From NCBI GenBank assembly GCA_044352985.1, contig JBILCU010000009.1, positions 62,001 to 126,000 on the forward strand: a stretch of 64,000 nt of DNA, written 5' to 3'. Under the pieces are notes generated by a model. That model worked only from the letters and a program-made list of their open reading frames with translations, did not search any database and was not told the DNA's origin. The DNA comes from JADJDM01 sp044352985 (GTDB lineage Bacteria; Bacteroidota; Bacteroidia; B-17B0; Aurantibacillaceae). Position 1 is the stretch's first letter; the number at the start of each line of letters is the position of its first letter. Below, one piece after another: positions 43,125-53,000 of this stretch. A program made the translations under genes and the position numbers.

Positions 43125-45755
43125 TTATTTTACAGATTCATACAAGCTTTTAATTTTTTCTTTAGTTGCAGAGGTTTTATTTAATTTGTTTTGAATTTCA
43201 GTACTGTTTTTATTTTCTTTTTTTGCTTTCTCTAATTCTTCGGAATAATTAGATTCTAATTCCTTATATCTTGCTAGCATTGACTTTAACGCTCTTTGAG
43301 CAAATGTTTTAACATATGGGTTCGATTCATTTTTTGCAGTTTCTTTAAAATATTCCGCACCTGAAATAACGTTTTCATCTGTACAACGTTTTAAAAATGT
43401 TCCGTATAAATTCATAAAGCCAAATCGTTCAAAACCACTGAATTCATCTTTGATGGAATTAAAATATATATTGTTTTCATCTGATCCATGTTTGGAATAT
43501 AAATCCATCAACGCATATCGTATACTGTTTGCTTTTTCTGTTTCGTATTGTTTGGCTAATTTTAATGTAGCATCTGGATTATTTTTAGCCATTGCCATTA
43601 ATGCTGAACCCATCACAGCATAAGAGGAATCGTTTAGTTTGCTTTGGTAAAGTGAATTTAAATCTTCACCATTGTAATTTTTAGATAGGAAATCAATTGC
43701 TTCTGCTCTAACGAGTGTTTTCGCATCACTATTCACCATTTGAACGAATAACGATTTTAATTCATTTTCTTTTTTCGATGCAACATTATTTAAAATAGAA
43801 ATGGCTTTTAAACGATGACCATACCATTTATCTTTTAACGCTGAAACAACAGTTTCGTAAACACCCGGCTCATCTAAGTTTGAACGAAAAGCTTCCAATG
43901 CATCATTTCTATCTAAAAACAAAGGCGCATTTTTATACTGATACATAAAATCTTTTATGTTCTTGTCTTCATTGATGACTGCCAATAATTGTTTTTCTGC
44001 ATCAAAGTTTATAAATGCAGGTGGTGATTCCAGTTTAAATTTAAATTCTTGATTAACCTTGTTTATTGTTATTTTTTCACGTTGTACTTTTTTAGTTGAT
44101 CCTTCTCCAAAATATAAATCTACGTACAATGGTAATTTATATATTGGCGTAGCAGATAAATCCTGAGTTTGTTTTGTGGTTAATCGTAATGTCTTAATAG
44201 AATCGATATAGGTGTATTTTACATCTAAATCTGGATGGCCTTTTGCCAAAAACCATTGATTAAAAAACCAATTTAAGTCTTCGCCTGTAACCTCTTCAAA
44301 TGCTAAGCGTAATTCATGAATTTCAACGGTTTTAAATTTGTTTTTGTCTAGGTATAGTTTTAATGAGTTAAAAAAAGCATCGTCTCCTACATGTTTTCGT
44401 AGCATATGTAATATTTGCCCACCTTTGTTATAGCTGTGTGCATCAAACATGTCTTCTCTGTTTTCAACATCAAAGCGAATCATGTCTTTTTTAGTTTGCG
44501 CTGCCTCTGCAAAATAGCCCATTCTGCTATTGTAACTATGTGCGTCTGCAGCATCTAAGCCGTATTTATATTCTTCCCATAAATATTCACCATAGGTGGC
44601 GAACGACTCGTTTAAAGGTAAATTACTCCAGCTTTCACATGTTACTAAATCGCCAAACCATTGATGAAACAACTCATGCGAAATAACATCTTCTCCATTA
44701 CTACCATCAATTAGTTCTCGTTTAGATTGATAAACAAAATCACCATGCAGCGTTGCACTTGTATTTTCCATGGCTCCTGATACGTAATCGCGGGCAACTA
44801 TTTGCGCATATTTTGGCCATGCATAAGGAACGCCCAATTTTGATGAGAAAAAAGAAATCATTTCGGGTGTGTTGCCAAATATTGCTTTAGCATGTGGTTC
44901 AAATTCTTTTTCAACATAGTAACTAATTTCTTTCCCGTTCCAAGGTTTATCAACTATTTTTTTAAATTCACCAATTCCCATCATCACTAAATAAGGTGCA
45001 TGTGGCATATCCATTTTCCAATGGTCAGTTCGTGTACCGTTTGTGTTTTTAGTTTGAGCAACTAAAACACCATTTGATAATGTGCTGTATTTATCATCAA
45101 CAGTGATTAAAATTTCCTCTGTCATTCGCTCGTTAGGTTTATCAATAGTAGGAAACCAAACGGAGTTGCTTTGTGTTTCTCCTTGTGTCCAAATTTGAGG
45201 CATTTTATTTTTTTCTTCACCTTTTGGATTAATGAAATACAATCCTTTATCGCTTTGTATTGCTGCACTTCCTCCTGTTTTTAAATCATTTGGTTTTGAT
45301 TTGTAATCAATGAAGACAGTATATTTCTCATCGCGAGTGTAGGTTTTATCCAATTGTATTTTTATGGAATCGTTTTCATATCTGTAAGTTAAATCAGTAT
45401 ACAATTTATCCTTTACTACTTGAACTTTATTAATTTCCATACCTCTTGCATCGAGGTAGAGCATATTGGTTGCATAAAAATGTGGTTTAACATCAATCGT
45501 AGCTTTACCTAATAACCATGCATTTTGCCAATCAAAACTAACTTCCAATTTAGTGTGAAGTATATCGTTTAATCGGGTTTCTGAAGCACGATAAGTTTTT
45601 ACTTCTTGTTCGGGCGTTATTAGTTCTTCGAAACTTGCAACAGAATCTAATTGTGCGGTATCGATATTATTTGTTTGATCTGGTGTTACTTTTTTTGATT
45701 TGCATGCTACTATTAAAGCTGCAAAAAATGTTGCCGAAATAAGTGTGTTTTTCAT
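43125..45755 (-). CDS. M1-family zinc aminopeptidase lipoprotein
   Basis: An 876-residue metallopeptidase that removes N-terminal residues from peptides in the periplasm. I start it at the ATG at 45755 because this gives a lipoprotein signal (MKNTLISATFFAALIVAC, Cys18); an ATG nine codons earlier would bury it. The M1 signatures are GAMEN (327-331) and the zinc motif HELFH (360-364) with the second Glu 19 residues on (Glu383). The N-terminal beta domain precedes them, and the C-terminal ~300 residues form HEAT-like helices (SLFVQMVNSDAKTLVRAEAI). It is a single gene next to tRNA-Arg. Confidence 0.92.
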   Translation of the reverse strand: MKNTLISATFFAALIVACKSKKVTPDQTNNIDTAQLDSVASFEELITPEQEVKTYRASETRLNDILHTKLEVSFDWQNAWLLGKATIDVKPHFYATNMLYLDARGMEINKVQVVKDKLYTDLTYRYENDSIKIQLDKTYTRDEKYTVFIDYKSKPNDLKTGGSAAIQSDKGLYFINPKGEEKNKMPQIWTQGETQSNSVWFPTIDKPNERMTEEILITVDDKYSTLSNGVLVAQTKNTNGTRTDHWKMDMPHAPYLVMMGIGEFKKIVDKPWNGKEISYYVEKEFEPHAKAIFGNTPEMISFFSSKLGVPYAWPKYAQIVARDYVSGAMENTSATLHGDFVYQSKRELIDGSNGEDVISHELFHQWFGDLVTCESWSNLPLNESFATYGEYLWEEYKYGLDAADAHSYNSRMGYFAEAAQTKKDMIRFDVENREDMFDAHSYNKGGQILHMLRKHVGDDAFFNSLKLYLDKNKFKTVEIHELRLAFEEVTGEDLNWFFNQWFLAKGHPDLDVKYTYIDSIKTLRLTTKQTQDLSATPIYKLPLYVDLYFGEGSTKKVQREKITINKVNQEFKFKLESPPAFINFDAEKQLLAVINEDKNIKDFMYQYKNAPLFLDRNDALEAFRSNLDEPGVYETVVSALKDKWYGHRLKAISILNNVASKKENELKSLFVQMVNSDAKTLVRAEAIDFLSKNYNGEDLNSLYQSKLNDSSYAVMGSALMAMAKNNPDATLKLAKQYETEKANSIRYALMDLYSKHGSDENNIYFNSIKDEFSGFERFGFMNLYGTFLKRCTDENVISGAEYFKETAKNESNPYVKTFAQRALKSMLARYKELESNYSEELEKAKKENKNSTEIQNKLNKTSATKEKIKSLYESVK

Positions 45756-45869
45756 TTGTTTTAATAAAAAACAAAGGTGCAATTTTTTTTCTTTTTAAAG
45801 TTAAAAATTGGATAATCGGTAAGCTTAATCTTTAACGATAATAGCAATCCGGTAGATTATTGTTTCTTT

Positions 45870-46808
45870 TTACTTGGAGAGTAAATTACGTTTGATGAGG
45901 TATGATTTTAAAACATGCTCAAAGCCTTGATTAATATCTGCCTCTATAAAATCAATTTTATATTGAGCACATTTTAATTTAATGTCATCGTAAATTTTTG
46001 TTATTGCTTCAATATAGTTCTGTTTCACTTCGGAAGCATTCAATTTTAATTCTTCACCACTTTCCATGTCGATGAATTTATAGGGTCTGTTTTCAAAATT
46101 AAAATCAAACTCTTTTTCTTTGTCGGTAACATGAAATAAAATGACTTCATGTTTTTTATGTTTGAGATGTTGTAAGGCAGAAAACAACGGCTCATTATTG
46201 TCTGAATTCTCAAACATATCACTGAAAATAACAACTAGCGAACGCTTGTGAATAGTTTCTGCAATTTGATGTAGCGCTTCGCTGATATTGGATGTTTTAA
46301 GTTGTTCGGGATTAAAATCAGCTAACAATTTTTCCAGCTCAGTATACATGTGTTTTAAATGTACCTGCCCCGAGCGAGCATTAAAGTGTTTCTGAATTTC
46401 CTGATTAAATAAAGTTAATCCAACGGCATCTCGTTGTTTTTTGAAAAGTTCAATTAAACAAGCTGCTGATTTTACTGAGAAACCTATTTTGTTTTCTGGC
46501 TTTTCTTTTTTTGAATGTAATTCAAAAGGAAAATTCATAGACGAAGAAGTATCGATTATAATTTGGCAACGCAGATTAGTTTCTTCTTCGTAACGTTTTA
46601 CAAATAGTTTTTCGGTTCTGGCAAATAATTTCCAATCGATATGCCTTGTTGACTCACCTTTGTTATATAATCTATGTTCTGCAAACTCAACAGAAAACCC
46701 ATGAAATGGACTTTTATGCAAACCTGTAATAAAACCTTCTACAACTTGTTTTGCAAAAAATTCAAGCTTCGAAAATTGTTGTATGTTCTGTGAGTGAAAG
46801 GAGTTCAT
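45870..46808 (-). CDS. DUF58 domain-containing protein
   Basis: A 312-residue soluble protein of the DUF58/von Willebrand factor A-like family. The family signature is near residues 35-75 (GFSVEFAEHRLYNKGESTRH and IDWKLFARTEKLFVKRYEEE). A MIDAS-like DTSSSMNF follows near residue 88, and LVVIFSDMFEN near 195. DUF58 proteins usually accompany MoxR AAA+ ATPases and vWA membrane proteins; none is found in this window, so this member is isolated or its partners lie elsewhere. It is 63 bp downstream of trxA but separated from it by a terminator. Confidence 0.9.
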   Translation of the reverse strand: MNSFHSQNIQQFSKLEFFAKQVVEGFITGLHKSPFHGFSVEFAEHRLYNKGESTRHIDWKLFARTEKLFVKRYEEETNLRCQIIIDTSSSMNFPFELHSKKEKPENKIGFSVKSAACLIELFKKQRDAVGLTLFNQEIQKHFNARSGQVHLKHMYTELEKLLADFNPEQLKTSNISEALHQIAETIHKRSLVVIFSDMFENSDNNEPLFSALQHLKHKKHEVILFHVTDKEKEFDFNFENRPYKFIDMESGEELKLNASEVKQNYIEAITKIYDDIKLKCAQYKIDFIEADINQGFEHVLKSYLIKRNLLSK

Positions 46809-46814
46809 AAAATA

Positions 46815-46858
46815 AAAAAGCCATTTTGATTAAATTAAATAAAACAAGATGGCTTTTT
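46815..46858 (-). terminator. Terminator of trxA (minus strand)
   Basis: AAAAAGCCAT (46815-46824) pairs with ATGGCTTTTT (46849-46858) across a 24-nt AT-rich loop. Read on the minus strand it ends in a T-rich run. It lies just after the trxA stop and before the DUF58 start codon. Confidence 0.82.
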
Positions 46859-46871
46859 CAAAAAAATGTAA

Positions 46872-47189
46872 TTAAAGTTGAGCTTCAATTTTCGCAGCTA
46901 ATACATTTTTTGGAGCTGCGCCAACATGTTTGTCAACAATTTCCCCGTTTTTAAAAATCAATAAAGTAGGAATATTTCTGATTCCATAATTTGATGAAAT
47001 GCCTGAGTTGTGATCAACATTTACTTTTCCAACAACTGCTTTGCCATCAAAATCTTTTGAAAGTTCTTCTACAATTGGTCCAACCATGCGACAAGGTCCG
47101 CACCATTCTGCCCAAAAATCAACTAAAACCGGTTTGTCAGATTTTAAAACTAATTCTTCAAAATTGCTGTCTGTAATTTCTAATGCCAT
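46872..47189 (-). CDS. trxA: Thioredoxin
   Basis: A 105-residue cytoplasmic thioredoxin that reduces protein disulfides. It has the active site WCGPC with Cys30 and Cys33, preceded by VLVDFWAEW, the cis-proline loop NIPTLLIF, and the conserved KVNVDHN strand. No signal peptide is present and the length is standard. Its own terminator follows. Confidence 0.96.
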   Translation of the reverse strand: MALEITDSNFEELVLKSDKPVLVDFWAEWCGPCRMVGPIVEELSKDFDGKAVVGKVNVDHNSGISSNYGIRNIPTLLIFKNGEIVDKHVGAAPKNVLAAKIEAQL

Positions 47190-47369
47190 GTTTGTGTTTT
47201 TTTAATTTTTGATAAATATACAATCTTATAAAATAAGGTATTTGTTGAATGATGTTAATTTTCTCACAAAAAACAAAACCATTGTTTAAAAAGTAAAATG
47301 CTTTTATCCGCACATGATTAATTTACCAATTGAAAATTAATTTACTTTTGAACCTACTTAAAATTTATC

Positions 47370-48140
47370 ATGAATAAAACAGTTTTAATTACGGGCAGTT
47401 CAAGTGGAATAGGATTAGGAATTGCAATTGAGTTTGCTAAAGCAAAATACAACGTTGTGTTTAATGGTTTAGAGACCAACGGCCCTGAAATTGCTGAAAA
47501 AATAGGAAAACAATATGGCGTTACAACCCTATTTTCATCTGCAAATATGCTCAATCCATTTGAGTTGAAAAAAATGGTAGATGATGCCATTTCAAAATTT
47601 GGTAAAATTGATGTTCTAGTTTGTAATGCGGGCATTCAATATGTTTCACCTATTGAGGATTTTCCTGCCGAAAAATGGGATGCTATTATTGGAATTAATT
47701 TATCTTCCGCTTTCCACTTAAGCAAAGCAGTTTGGCCATCGATGAAAGCTCAAAAATTTGGTAGAATTATTAATATAGCATCAGCGCACGGTTTGGTTGC
47801 GTCGGAATTTAAATCGGCTTATGTAGCTGCAAAACATGGTATAGTTGGATTTACAAAAGTATTAGGTTTAGAAGGAGCTCCATATAATATTACATGTAAC
47901 GCCATTTGCCCAGGTTATGTAAAAACACCATTAGTTGAAAAACAAATTGCCGATCAGGCAAAAGCACACAATATGAGTGAGGATGAAGTGGTAAGTAAAG
48001 TTATGCTACACAAACAAGCTATTAAAGAATTTGTTTCAGTAGAAACCTTAGGGAAATTGGCTTTATTTCTTGCTAGCGATGATGCTTCAACCATAACCGG
48101 CACTGCTATGCCGGTAGATGGCGGATGGAATGCTCAGTAA
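47370..48140 (+). CDS. bdhA: 3-hydroxybutyrate dehydrogenase (SDR family)
   Basis: A 256-residue short-chain dehydrogenase that interconverts 3-hydroxybutyrate and acetoacetate with NAD (EC 1.1.1.30). The nucleotide motif is TGSSSGIG (8-15), then NAG (86-88), and catalytic Ser138, Tyr151 and Lys155 (YVAAKHG). The C-terminal phrases ICPGYVKTPLVEKQIADQAK and FVSVETLGKLALFLASDDAS are characteristic of the 3-hydroxybutyrate subgroup, not of general SDRs. A TACTTTTG promoter box lies at 47343-47350, giving a short leader of roughly 13 nt. It is a single gene. Confidence 0.9.
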   Translation: MNKTVLITGSSSGIGLGIAIEFAKAKYNVVFNGLETNGPEIAEKIGKQYGVTTLFSSANMLNPFELKKMVDDAISKFGKIDVLVCNAGIQYVSPIEDFPAEKWDAIIGINLSSAFHLSKAVWPSMKAQKFGRIINIASAHGLVASEFKSAYVAAKHGIVGFTKVLGLEGAPYNITCNAICPGYVKTPLVEKQIADQAKAHNMSEDEVVSKVMLHKQAIKEFVSVETLGKLALFLASDDASTITGTAMPVDGGWNAQ

Positions 48141-48158
48141 AAAAATCTATAATTTTAA

Positions 48159-48593
48159 CTATTGATTTTCATAGTTGGTTGATGCAATAAGTGCACCTTT
48201 TTCATCCCAACTTGACCAAATACTATATTTTTGACCATTTTGATATGAAAATTCGAAACGTTTGTTCCCATTTTCATCCCAAATCATCCATTTACCGTCT
48301 TTTAACCCGTTATTATAATTGCCTTCTGCAAGCTTATTGCCATTTTCATCATATCGTATCCATGTTCCATGTCGCTGTCCATCAATAAAACTTCCTGTTT
48401 CTTTTAATTTACCATTTTCATAATAATAAGAAACGTTGCCAAATAACTTTTTCGAAGAGCTTGATTGTTCATTTAAAGAACTAAGCTTATTTTCAGTTGA
48501 ACTTACTTTTTGTAAATTTTGAGATTCAATTTGCTGCGCAGATAACATAGATACTGATATGCTAAATACTGCTGTAAAAAATAAGTTTTTCAT
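48159..48593 (-). CDS. MORN-repeat (YwqK-like) exported protein
   Basis: A 144-residue protein with a signal peptide (residues 1-19, MKNLFFTAVFSISVSMLSAQ). A Ser-rich spacer is followed by four MORN-type repeats: YYYENGKLKETGSF, GTWIRYDENGNKLAEGNY, GKWMIWDENGNKRFEFSY and SIWSSWDEKGALIASTNY. Such repeats are annotated as YwqK-family antitoxins in some species, but in Bacteroidota they are common in exported proteins with no known toxin. No toxin candidate is adjacent. Confidence 0.85.
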   Translation of the reverse strand: MKNLFFTAVFSISVSMLSAQQIESQNLQKVSSTENKLSSLNEQSSSSKKLFGNVSYYYENGKLKETGSFIDGQRHGTWIRYDENGNKLAEGNYNNGLKDGKWMIWDENGNKRFEFSYQNGQKYSIWSSWDEKGALIASTNYENQ

Positions 48594-48698
48594 GGCTGTA
48601 AATTTTATTTAACTCTAAATTAAGCTAAATAAAACGTTTTAGTAATAAAAATTACACCTTTGGTTAACAATTAATTTACATTAATTGGTAATTTTTAG

Positions 48699-50657
48699 TT
48701 ATTGAATAATAACTTTGAATTCAAGTCTTCTGTTTTTAGAGTGTTCTTCTTCAGAACATGCAGTGCCATTTATGCATTTATTTAATAATTTTTTTTCACC
48801 ATAACCCATTGCGGTTATCCTCAAACGATCAATGCCTTTTGACACAAAATAATTTAACGCACTTTGAGCTCTTTTTTCGGATAGTTTAAGGTTTAATTCA
48901 TCGCTACCTTTACTATCGGTATGAGCACCAATTTCTATTTTAATTGTAGGATTGTTTTTTAAAGTAAATACAATTTTATCTAATGTTTGTTTTGATGCTT
49001 GTAAAATGTCGGCTTTACCAGATTCAAAATAGATGTTTTCCATAATTGTAATTGGAGCCTTTGGATTGTTTTTTGAAACTTGATAGGATAAGTTCATCCA
49101 TGGATCATGAAGATAGATTTCTTGTAACATATTCAAATCATTTTGTAATAATTTATATTCAAATAATTCTTTGTTTTTAACAGTTACATATTTAACAATA
49201 GAACCATTTTTATCATAAATAATAATGCTTTTATAACTATTTATTACTGAAGTATCTTTAATTTTAAAATAAAACTGATCAGAATACGGAATATATTTAA
49301 ATTTAAATTCACCGTCTTTACCTGATAATGTAGAATCAATAATGTTTTTGTCTTTGTTTAACAAGTATAGTTTTAAATTTTCAATTGCATTCGTCGTTTT
49401 ATCGCCTGCAATCTTGCCATTTAAATCCATTCTCAATTTACTGTCATCAACAATCATTTCATAAAAAGTCTTAGAATCATTAACTAAAAATTTATACTGA
49501 AATTTACCCTTAATTAAGCTGTCTTTTGCATTTACCAAAACATCTTTTACGGTATATAATTTTAATTTATTATTCATTCCTAATCCAGTGTCGTTTTCAT
49601 CTACAGCAATTATGTAATTTTTATCCAAAGGCAATTTTGTAAATAAAAATTCTCCGAATTGATTTGTTCTTACCTTTTCAATAATTTCATTTTCCTCTGT
49701 CATTAAATAAATAAATTTATTTGCAAGAAGTGTGTTTTCACCATTTTCTTCAACCCCAATTTTACCGGCTAAAAAAGTGGTGTAATTTTCACGAATTAAT
49801 TTTTCAAATAATTTGTTTTTAGGATTAGAACTAAATTCTGTTTTTTGATTATTTACTTTAGTTTCATCAGCAACTTTCTCTGTCTCATAATCGGTAAGCA
49901 TCATTTTGTTTTCATTACTAGCGCTATTATTGTCAACCTTAATTCTAGATGCATTTTTAATATTTACTGACGGAAAACAGAATACGCCTAATTTATTAGT
50001 AATGGTACTATACACTTCACGCTGTAGTGAATCAAAAATGCTTACCTTAACTCCAGAGTAGGGCAAATGGCCGTCTTCGGAGTGTAAAACTTTTCCAACT
50101 AGTTGGTATTGTTTAATAGATTTTTTTGAGTCTTCTTGTTTAGCTATTTCTTTTGCTTCTGACTTAGGCTTTTCTTCAGTTTTTTGTAATAGAATTTCGT
50201 TGTTTAATTCTTTATAAAAATTAGTGATATAAAGTGGATCGTCAATAAATCTTGAGTTACCATCAAAATACACTTTTGTAATCGGTTTTTCAAATACTTT
50301 TAAGTTTAATTCTTTTTGTTCAAAATCAAAAAAAGGCACTCTAATTTCAAATTTGATATTGTAGTCTTGTTTGTCTTCTGGAACCGAGCCGTTTACAAGA
50401 GCATACATTTTGCAAAATCCTTGCTTTTCAAATTTTATAACGTAATTATGATTAAAAGTAAGTTTAACTAAAAAGAAACCTTTATCGTTAGTTTGCGTTT
50501 GAGTAATAACTTTATCGTTTTCTAATACCAAAACAGATGCGCCTTCAATAGCTTCATTATCATGTGTTGCAAAGCCTGTAAATTTTAAGAATTGCCCAAA
50601 GGTTGCAGAGTTGATGAATAAAAAGAATATGAAGTATACTATAAGTTTTGATTTCAT
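48699..50657 (-). CDS. OmpA-family outer-membrane protein with carboxypeptidase-like repeats
   Basis: A 652-residue exported protein with a signal peptide (KLIVYFIFFLFINSATFGQ). It has several carboxypeptidase-regulatory-like beta-sandwich segments (GFATHDNEAIEGASVLVLEN, SEDGHLPYSGVKVSIFDSLQ). The C-terminal ~110 residues are an OmpA peptidoglycan-binding domain: IYFESGKADILQASKQTLDK, GAHTDSKGSDELNLKLSEKR and the final NRRLEFKV. The OmpA domain would bind diaminopimelate in the cell wall. It lies 21 bp downstream of lepA and is probably co-transcribed. Confidence 0.9.
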   Translation of the reverse strand: MKSKLIVYFIFFLFINSATFGQFLKFTGFATHDNEAIEGASVLVLENDKVITQTQTNDKGFFLVKLTFNHNYVIKFEKQGFCKMYALVNGSVPEDKQDYNIKFEIRVPFFDFEQKELNLKVFEKPITKVYFDGNSRFIDDPLYITNFYKELNNEILLQKTEEKPKSEAKEIAKQEDSKKSIKQYQLVGKVLHSEDGHLPYSGVKVSIFDSLQREVYSTITNKLGVFCFPSVNIKNASRIKVDNNSASNENKMMLTDYETEKVADETKVNNQKTEFSSNPKNKLFEKLIRENYTTFLAGKIGVEENGENTLLANKFIYLMTEENEIIEKVRTNQFGEFLFTKLPLDKNYIIAVDENDTGLGMNNKLKLYTVKDVLVNAKDSLIKGKFQYKFLVNDSKTFYEMIVDDSKLRMDLNGKIAGDKTTNAIENLKLYLLNKDKNIIDSTLSGKDGEFKFKYIPYSDQFYFKIKDTSVINSYKSIIIYDKNGSIVKYVTVKNKELFEYKLLQNDLNMLQEIYLHDPWMNLSYQVSKNNPKAPITIMENIYFESGKADILQASKQTLDKIVFTLKNNPTIKIEIGAHTDSKGSDELNLKLSEKRAQSALNYFVSKGIDRLRITAMGYGEKKLLNKCINGTACSEEEHSKNRRLEFKVIIQ

Positions 50658-50678
50658 GTTTTGTATTAAAATATATTT

Positions 50679-52484
50679 TTAATCATTCAATTTTAAAACA
50701 GCCATAAATGCACTTTGTGGTATTTCTACATTACCAACTTGGCGCATACGTTTCTTACCTTCTTTTTGTTTTTCTAATAACTTACGTTTTCTGGAGATAT
50801 CACCACCGTAACATTTTGCAGTAACATCTTTCCTTATGGCTTTAATTGTTTCACGAGCAATAATTTTTGCTCCTATAGCTGCCTGTACTGGTATTTCAAA
50901 CTGTTGGCGCGGAATTAACTCTTTTAATTTTTCACAGATTTTTTTACCAAACTCATGTGCGTTATCGCGATGAATTAATGCTGATAAAGCATCAACTTGT
51001 TCGCTGTTTAATAAAATATCAAGTTTAACTAGGTTAGAAGGTTTCATGCCGCAAGGCTGATAATCAAACGATGCATAACCTTTTGAAATGGATTTTAATC
51101 TGTCGTAAAAATCAAATACAATTTCTCCTAATGGCATTTCAAAAATCATCTCAACACGATCAGTTGTTAAGTAAGTTTGATTAATGATTTGCCCTCTTTT
51201 TTCGATGCATAATTTCATTACAGACCCAATGAATTCTGATTTAGTAATGATGCTAGCTTTAATGAAAGGTTCTTCAATGAAATCTATTCTTGCAGGATCC
51301 GGTAAATCACTTGGGTTATTTACTGTTATAATTTCACCATTTGTTTTATGAGCGATATAAGATACGTTAGGTACAGTTGTAATAACCGTCATATTAAATT
51401 CACGCTCTAATCGTTCCTGAATGATTTCCATGTGCAACATGCCCAGAAAGCCGCATCTGAAACCAAAACCAAGAGCTGCCGATGCTTCAGGTTCCCAAGT
51501 TAAAGAGGCATCATTAAGCTGCAATTTCTCCATACTGTAACGAAGCTCTTCAAAATCTTCTGTATCTACAGGATAAATACCTGCAAAAACCATTGGTTTA
51601 ACATCCTCAAACCCTTGAATAGCATCTTTACAAGGATTATTTAAAGTAGTGATGGTATCTCCAACCTTTACTTCTTTGGCTTCTTTTATGCCTGAAATGA
51701 TGTAGCCTACATCGCCTGTTTTTACAATGTCTCTAGGCTCTTGCTTTAAACGAAGTGCGCCAATTTCATCAGCAGAATAAGTTGCACCGGTGTTTACGAA
51801 TTTTACCTTATCGCCTTTTTTAATAACGCCATTGTAAACTCTGTAATAAGCAATGATTCCTCTGAATGAATTAAAAACAGAATCGAAAATTAATGCTTGT
51901 AATGGTGCATTTTCATCACCTTTAGGAGAAGGAATACGTTCTACAATTGCAGCGAGCAATTCGTGCACACCCATGCCAGTTTTACCCGAAACGGCCATGA
52001 TCTCTTCTCGTTTGCAACCTAATAAATCTACTATTTGATCTTTTACTAACTCAGGTTCTGCACTGGGTAAATCAATTTTATTGAGGATAGGAATAATTTC
52101 TAAATCATGCTCAAGAGCTAGGTATAAATTAGAGATGGTTTGTGCTTGAATACCTTGTGCAGCATCCACAATTAACAAAGCGCCTTCACAGGCTGCAATT
52201 GAACGAGAAACTTCATAACTAAAGTCTACGTGCCCCGGTGTATCAATTAAATTTAAAACATATTTCCCTTTATCTTTTAAATCACCGGTATACTCGTAAT
52301 CCATTTTAATGGCATGGCTTTTAATGGTGATGCCACGTTCTTTTTCCAAATCCATGTCATCCAATACCTGCGCCTGCATTTCTCGTTTTGAAACTGTGTT
52401 GGTGTATTCCAATAAACGATCAGCTAAAGTGCTTTTACCATGATCAATATGTGCAATAATGCAAAAATTTCTAATGTTCTTCAT
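50679..52484 (-). CDS. lepA: Elongation factor 4 (LepA)
   Basis: A 601-residue ribosomal GTPase that promotes back-translocation and affects ribosome biogenesis. I start it at the ATG at 52484 (MKNIRNFCIIAHIDHGKST); a codon 10 residues upstream adds nothing conserved. The G1 motif AHIDHGKST lies at 11-19, G2/G3 in ERGITIK and DTPGHVDF, and G4 in NKIDLP. The LepA-specific C-terminal domain ends with KCYGGDISRKRKLLEKQKEG and KKRMRQVGNVEIPQSAF. A TATCTTTG box (minus strand, 52519-52512) lies 28 bp before the start. Confidence 0.97.
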   Translation of the reverse strand: MKNIRNFCIIAHIDHGKSTLADRLLEYTNTVSKREMQAQVLDDMDLEKERGITIKSHAIKMDYEYTGDLKDKGKYVLNLIDTPGHVDFSYEVSRSIAACEGALLIVDAAQGIQAQTISNLYLALEHDLEIIPILNKIDLPSAEPELVKDQIVDLLGCKREEIMAVSGKTGMGVHELLAAIVERIPSPKGDENAPLQALIFDSVFNSFRGIIAYYRVYNGVIKKGDKVKFVNTGATYSADEIGALRLKQEPRDIVKTGDVGYIISGIKEAKEVKVGDTITTLNNPCKDAIQGFEDVKPMVFAGIYPVDTEDFEELRYSMEKLQLNDASLTWEPEASAALGFGFRCGFLGMLHMEIIQERLEREFNMTVITTVPNVSYIAHKTNGEIITVNNPSDLPDPARIDFIEEPFIKASIITKSEFIGSVMKLCIEKRGQIINQTYLTTDRVEMIFEMPLGEIVFDFYDRLKSISKGYASFDYQPCGMKPSNLVKLDILLNSEQVDALSALIHRDNAHEFGKKICEKLKELIPRQQFEIPVQAAIGAKIIARETIKAIRKDVTAKCYGGDISRKRKLLEKQKEGKKRMRQVGNVEIPQSAFMAVLKLND

Positions 52485-52594
52485 CTCTATCAACTTCAAT
52501 TTTACAATTTCCAAAGATAGGAATTAATAGCTGAAATATAGGTAGTTTTAGAAAAGAATAAATTTGTAATTTGGCCTGTTATTATAAATAATTT

Positions 52595-52918
52595 ATGAGT
52601 AAATTAATTAGCTGTCTATTTTTGTTTTTGATTGTTTCGTATTCAATTGTTGCTCAAAATCCGCGAAAAACGAAAGCAATCATCAAAACATCAGCAGAAT
52701 GTGAGTTTTGTAAAAAAAACATTGAAAAAAATTTATCTAAAATTAAGGGAATAAAAAAGGTGGAGTGTGATTTTATAAAACATGAAATATCGGTAGTGTT
52801 TAATGCAAAAAAGATAACCTTAGATGATTTAAAGAAACAAATAGTTGCTTTAGGTTATGATGCCGATGACCAAAGCGCTAATTTTGATAAATTCAAAAAG
52901 ATTGAGCATAAAAAATAA
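52595..52918 (+). CDS. Exported heavy-metal-associated (HMA) domain protein
   Basis: A 107-residue protein: signal peptide (ending SIVAQ) followed by an HMA/ferredoxin-like fold. The metal-binding CxxC is in TSAECEFCKKNIEKNLSKI, and VECDFIKHEISVVFNAKKIT and LDDLKKQIVALGYDADD complete the beta-alpha-beta pattern. It would bind copper or a similar ion in the periplasm. A TAAATTTG box lies at 52559-52566. The next gene, 80 bp on, has its own promoter. Confidence 0.82.
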   Translation: MSKLISCLFLFLIVSYSIVAQNPRKTKAIIKTSAECEFCKKNIEKNLSKIKGIKKVECDFIKHEISVVFNAKKITLDDLKKQIVALGYDADDQSANFDKFKKIEHKK

Positions 52919-52986
52919 AATTTTCTGACTTAATTCTTGATCTAACCTAACTAGTATAGTTTCTGAAAATCATGGTTCAATAATTG

Positions 52987-52994
52987 TATATTTG
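52987..52994 (+). promoter_or_regulatory. -10-type box (TATATTTG) directly before the SPOR gene
   Basis: TATATTTG ends 6 nt before the ATG at 53001, about where transcription would begin, so this gene may be transcribed as a leaderless mRNA. No TTG element at the proper distance was found. Confidence 0.45.
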
Positions 52995-53000
52995 CAGAAC

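Noticed and set aside
48159..48593. MORN/YwqK protein as antitoxin of a toxin-antitoxin system
   Set aside because: It is exported and has no toxin gene beside it; the antitoxin name in databases reflects a distant family label.
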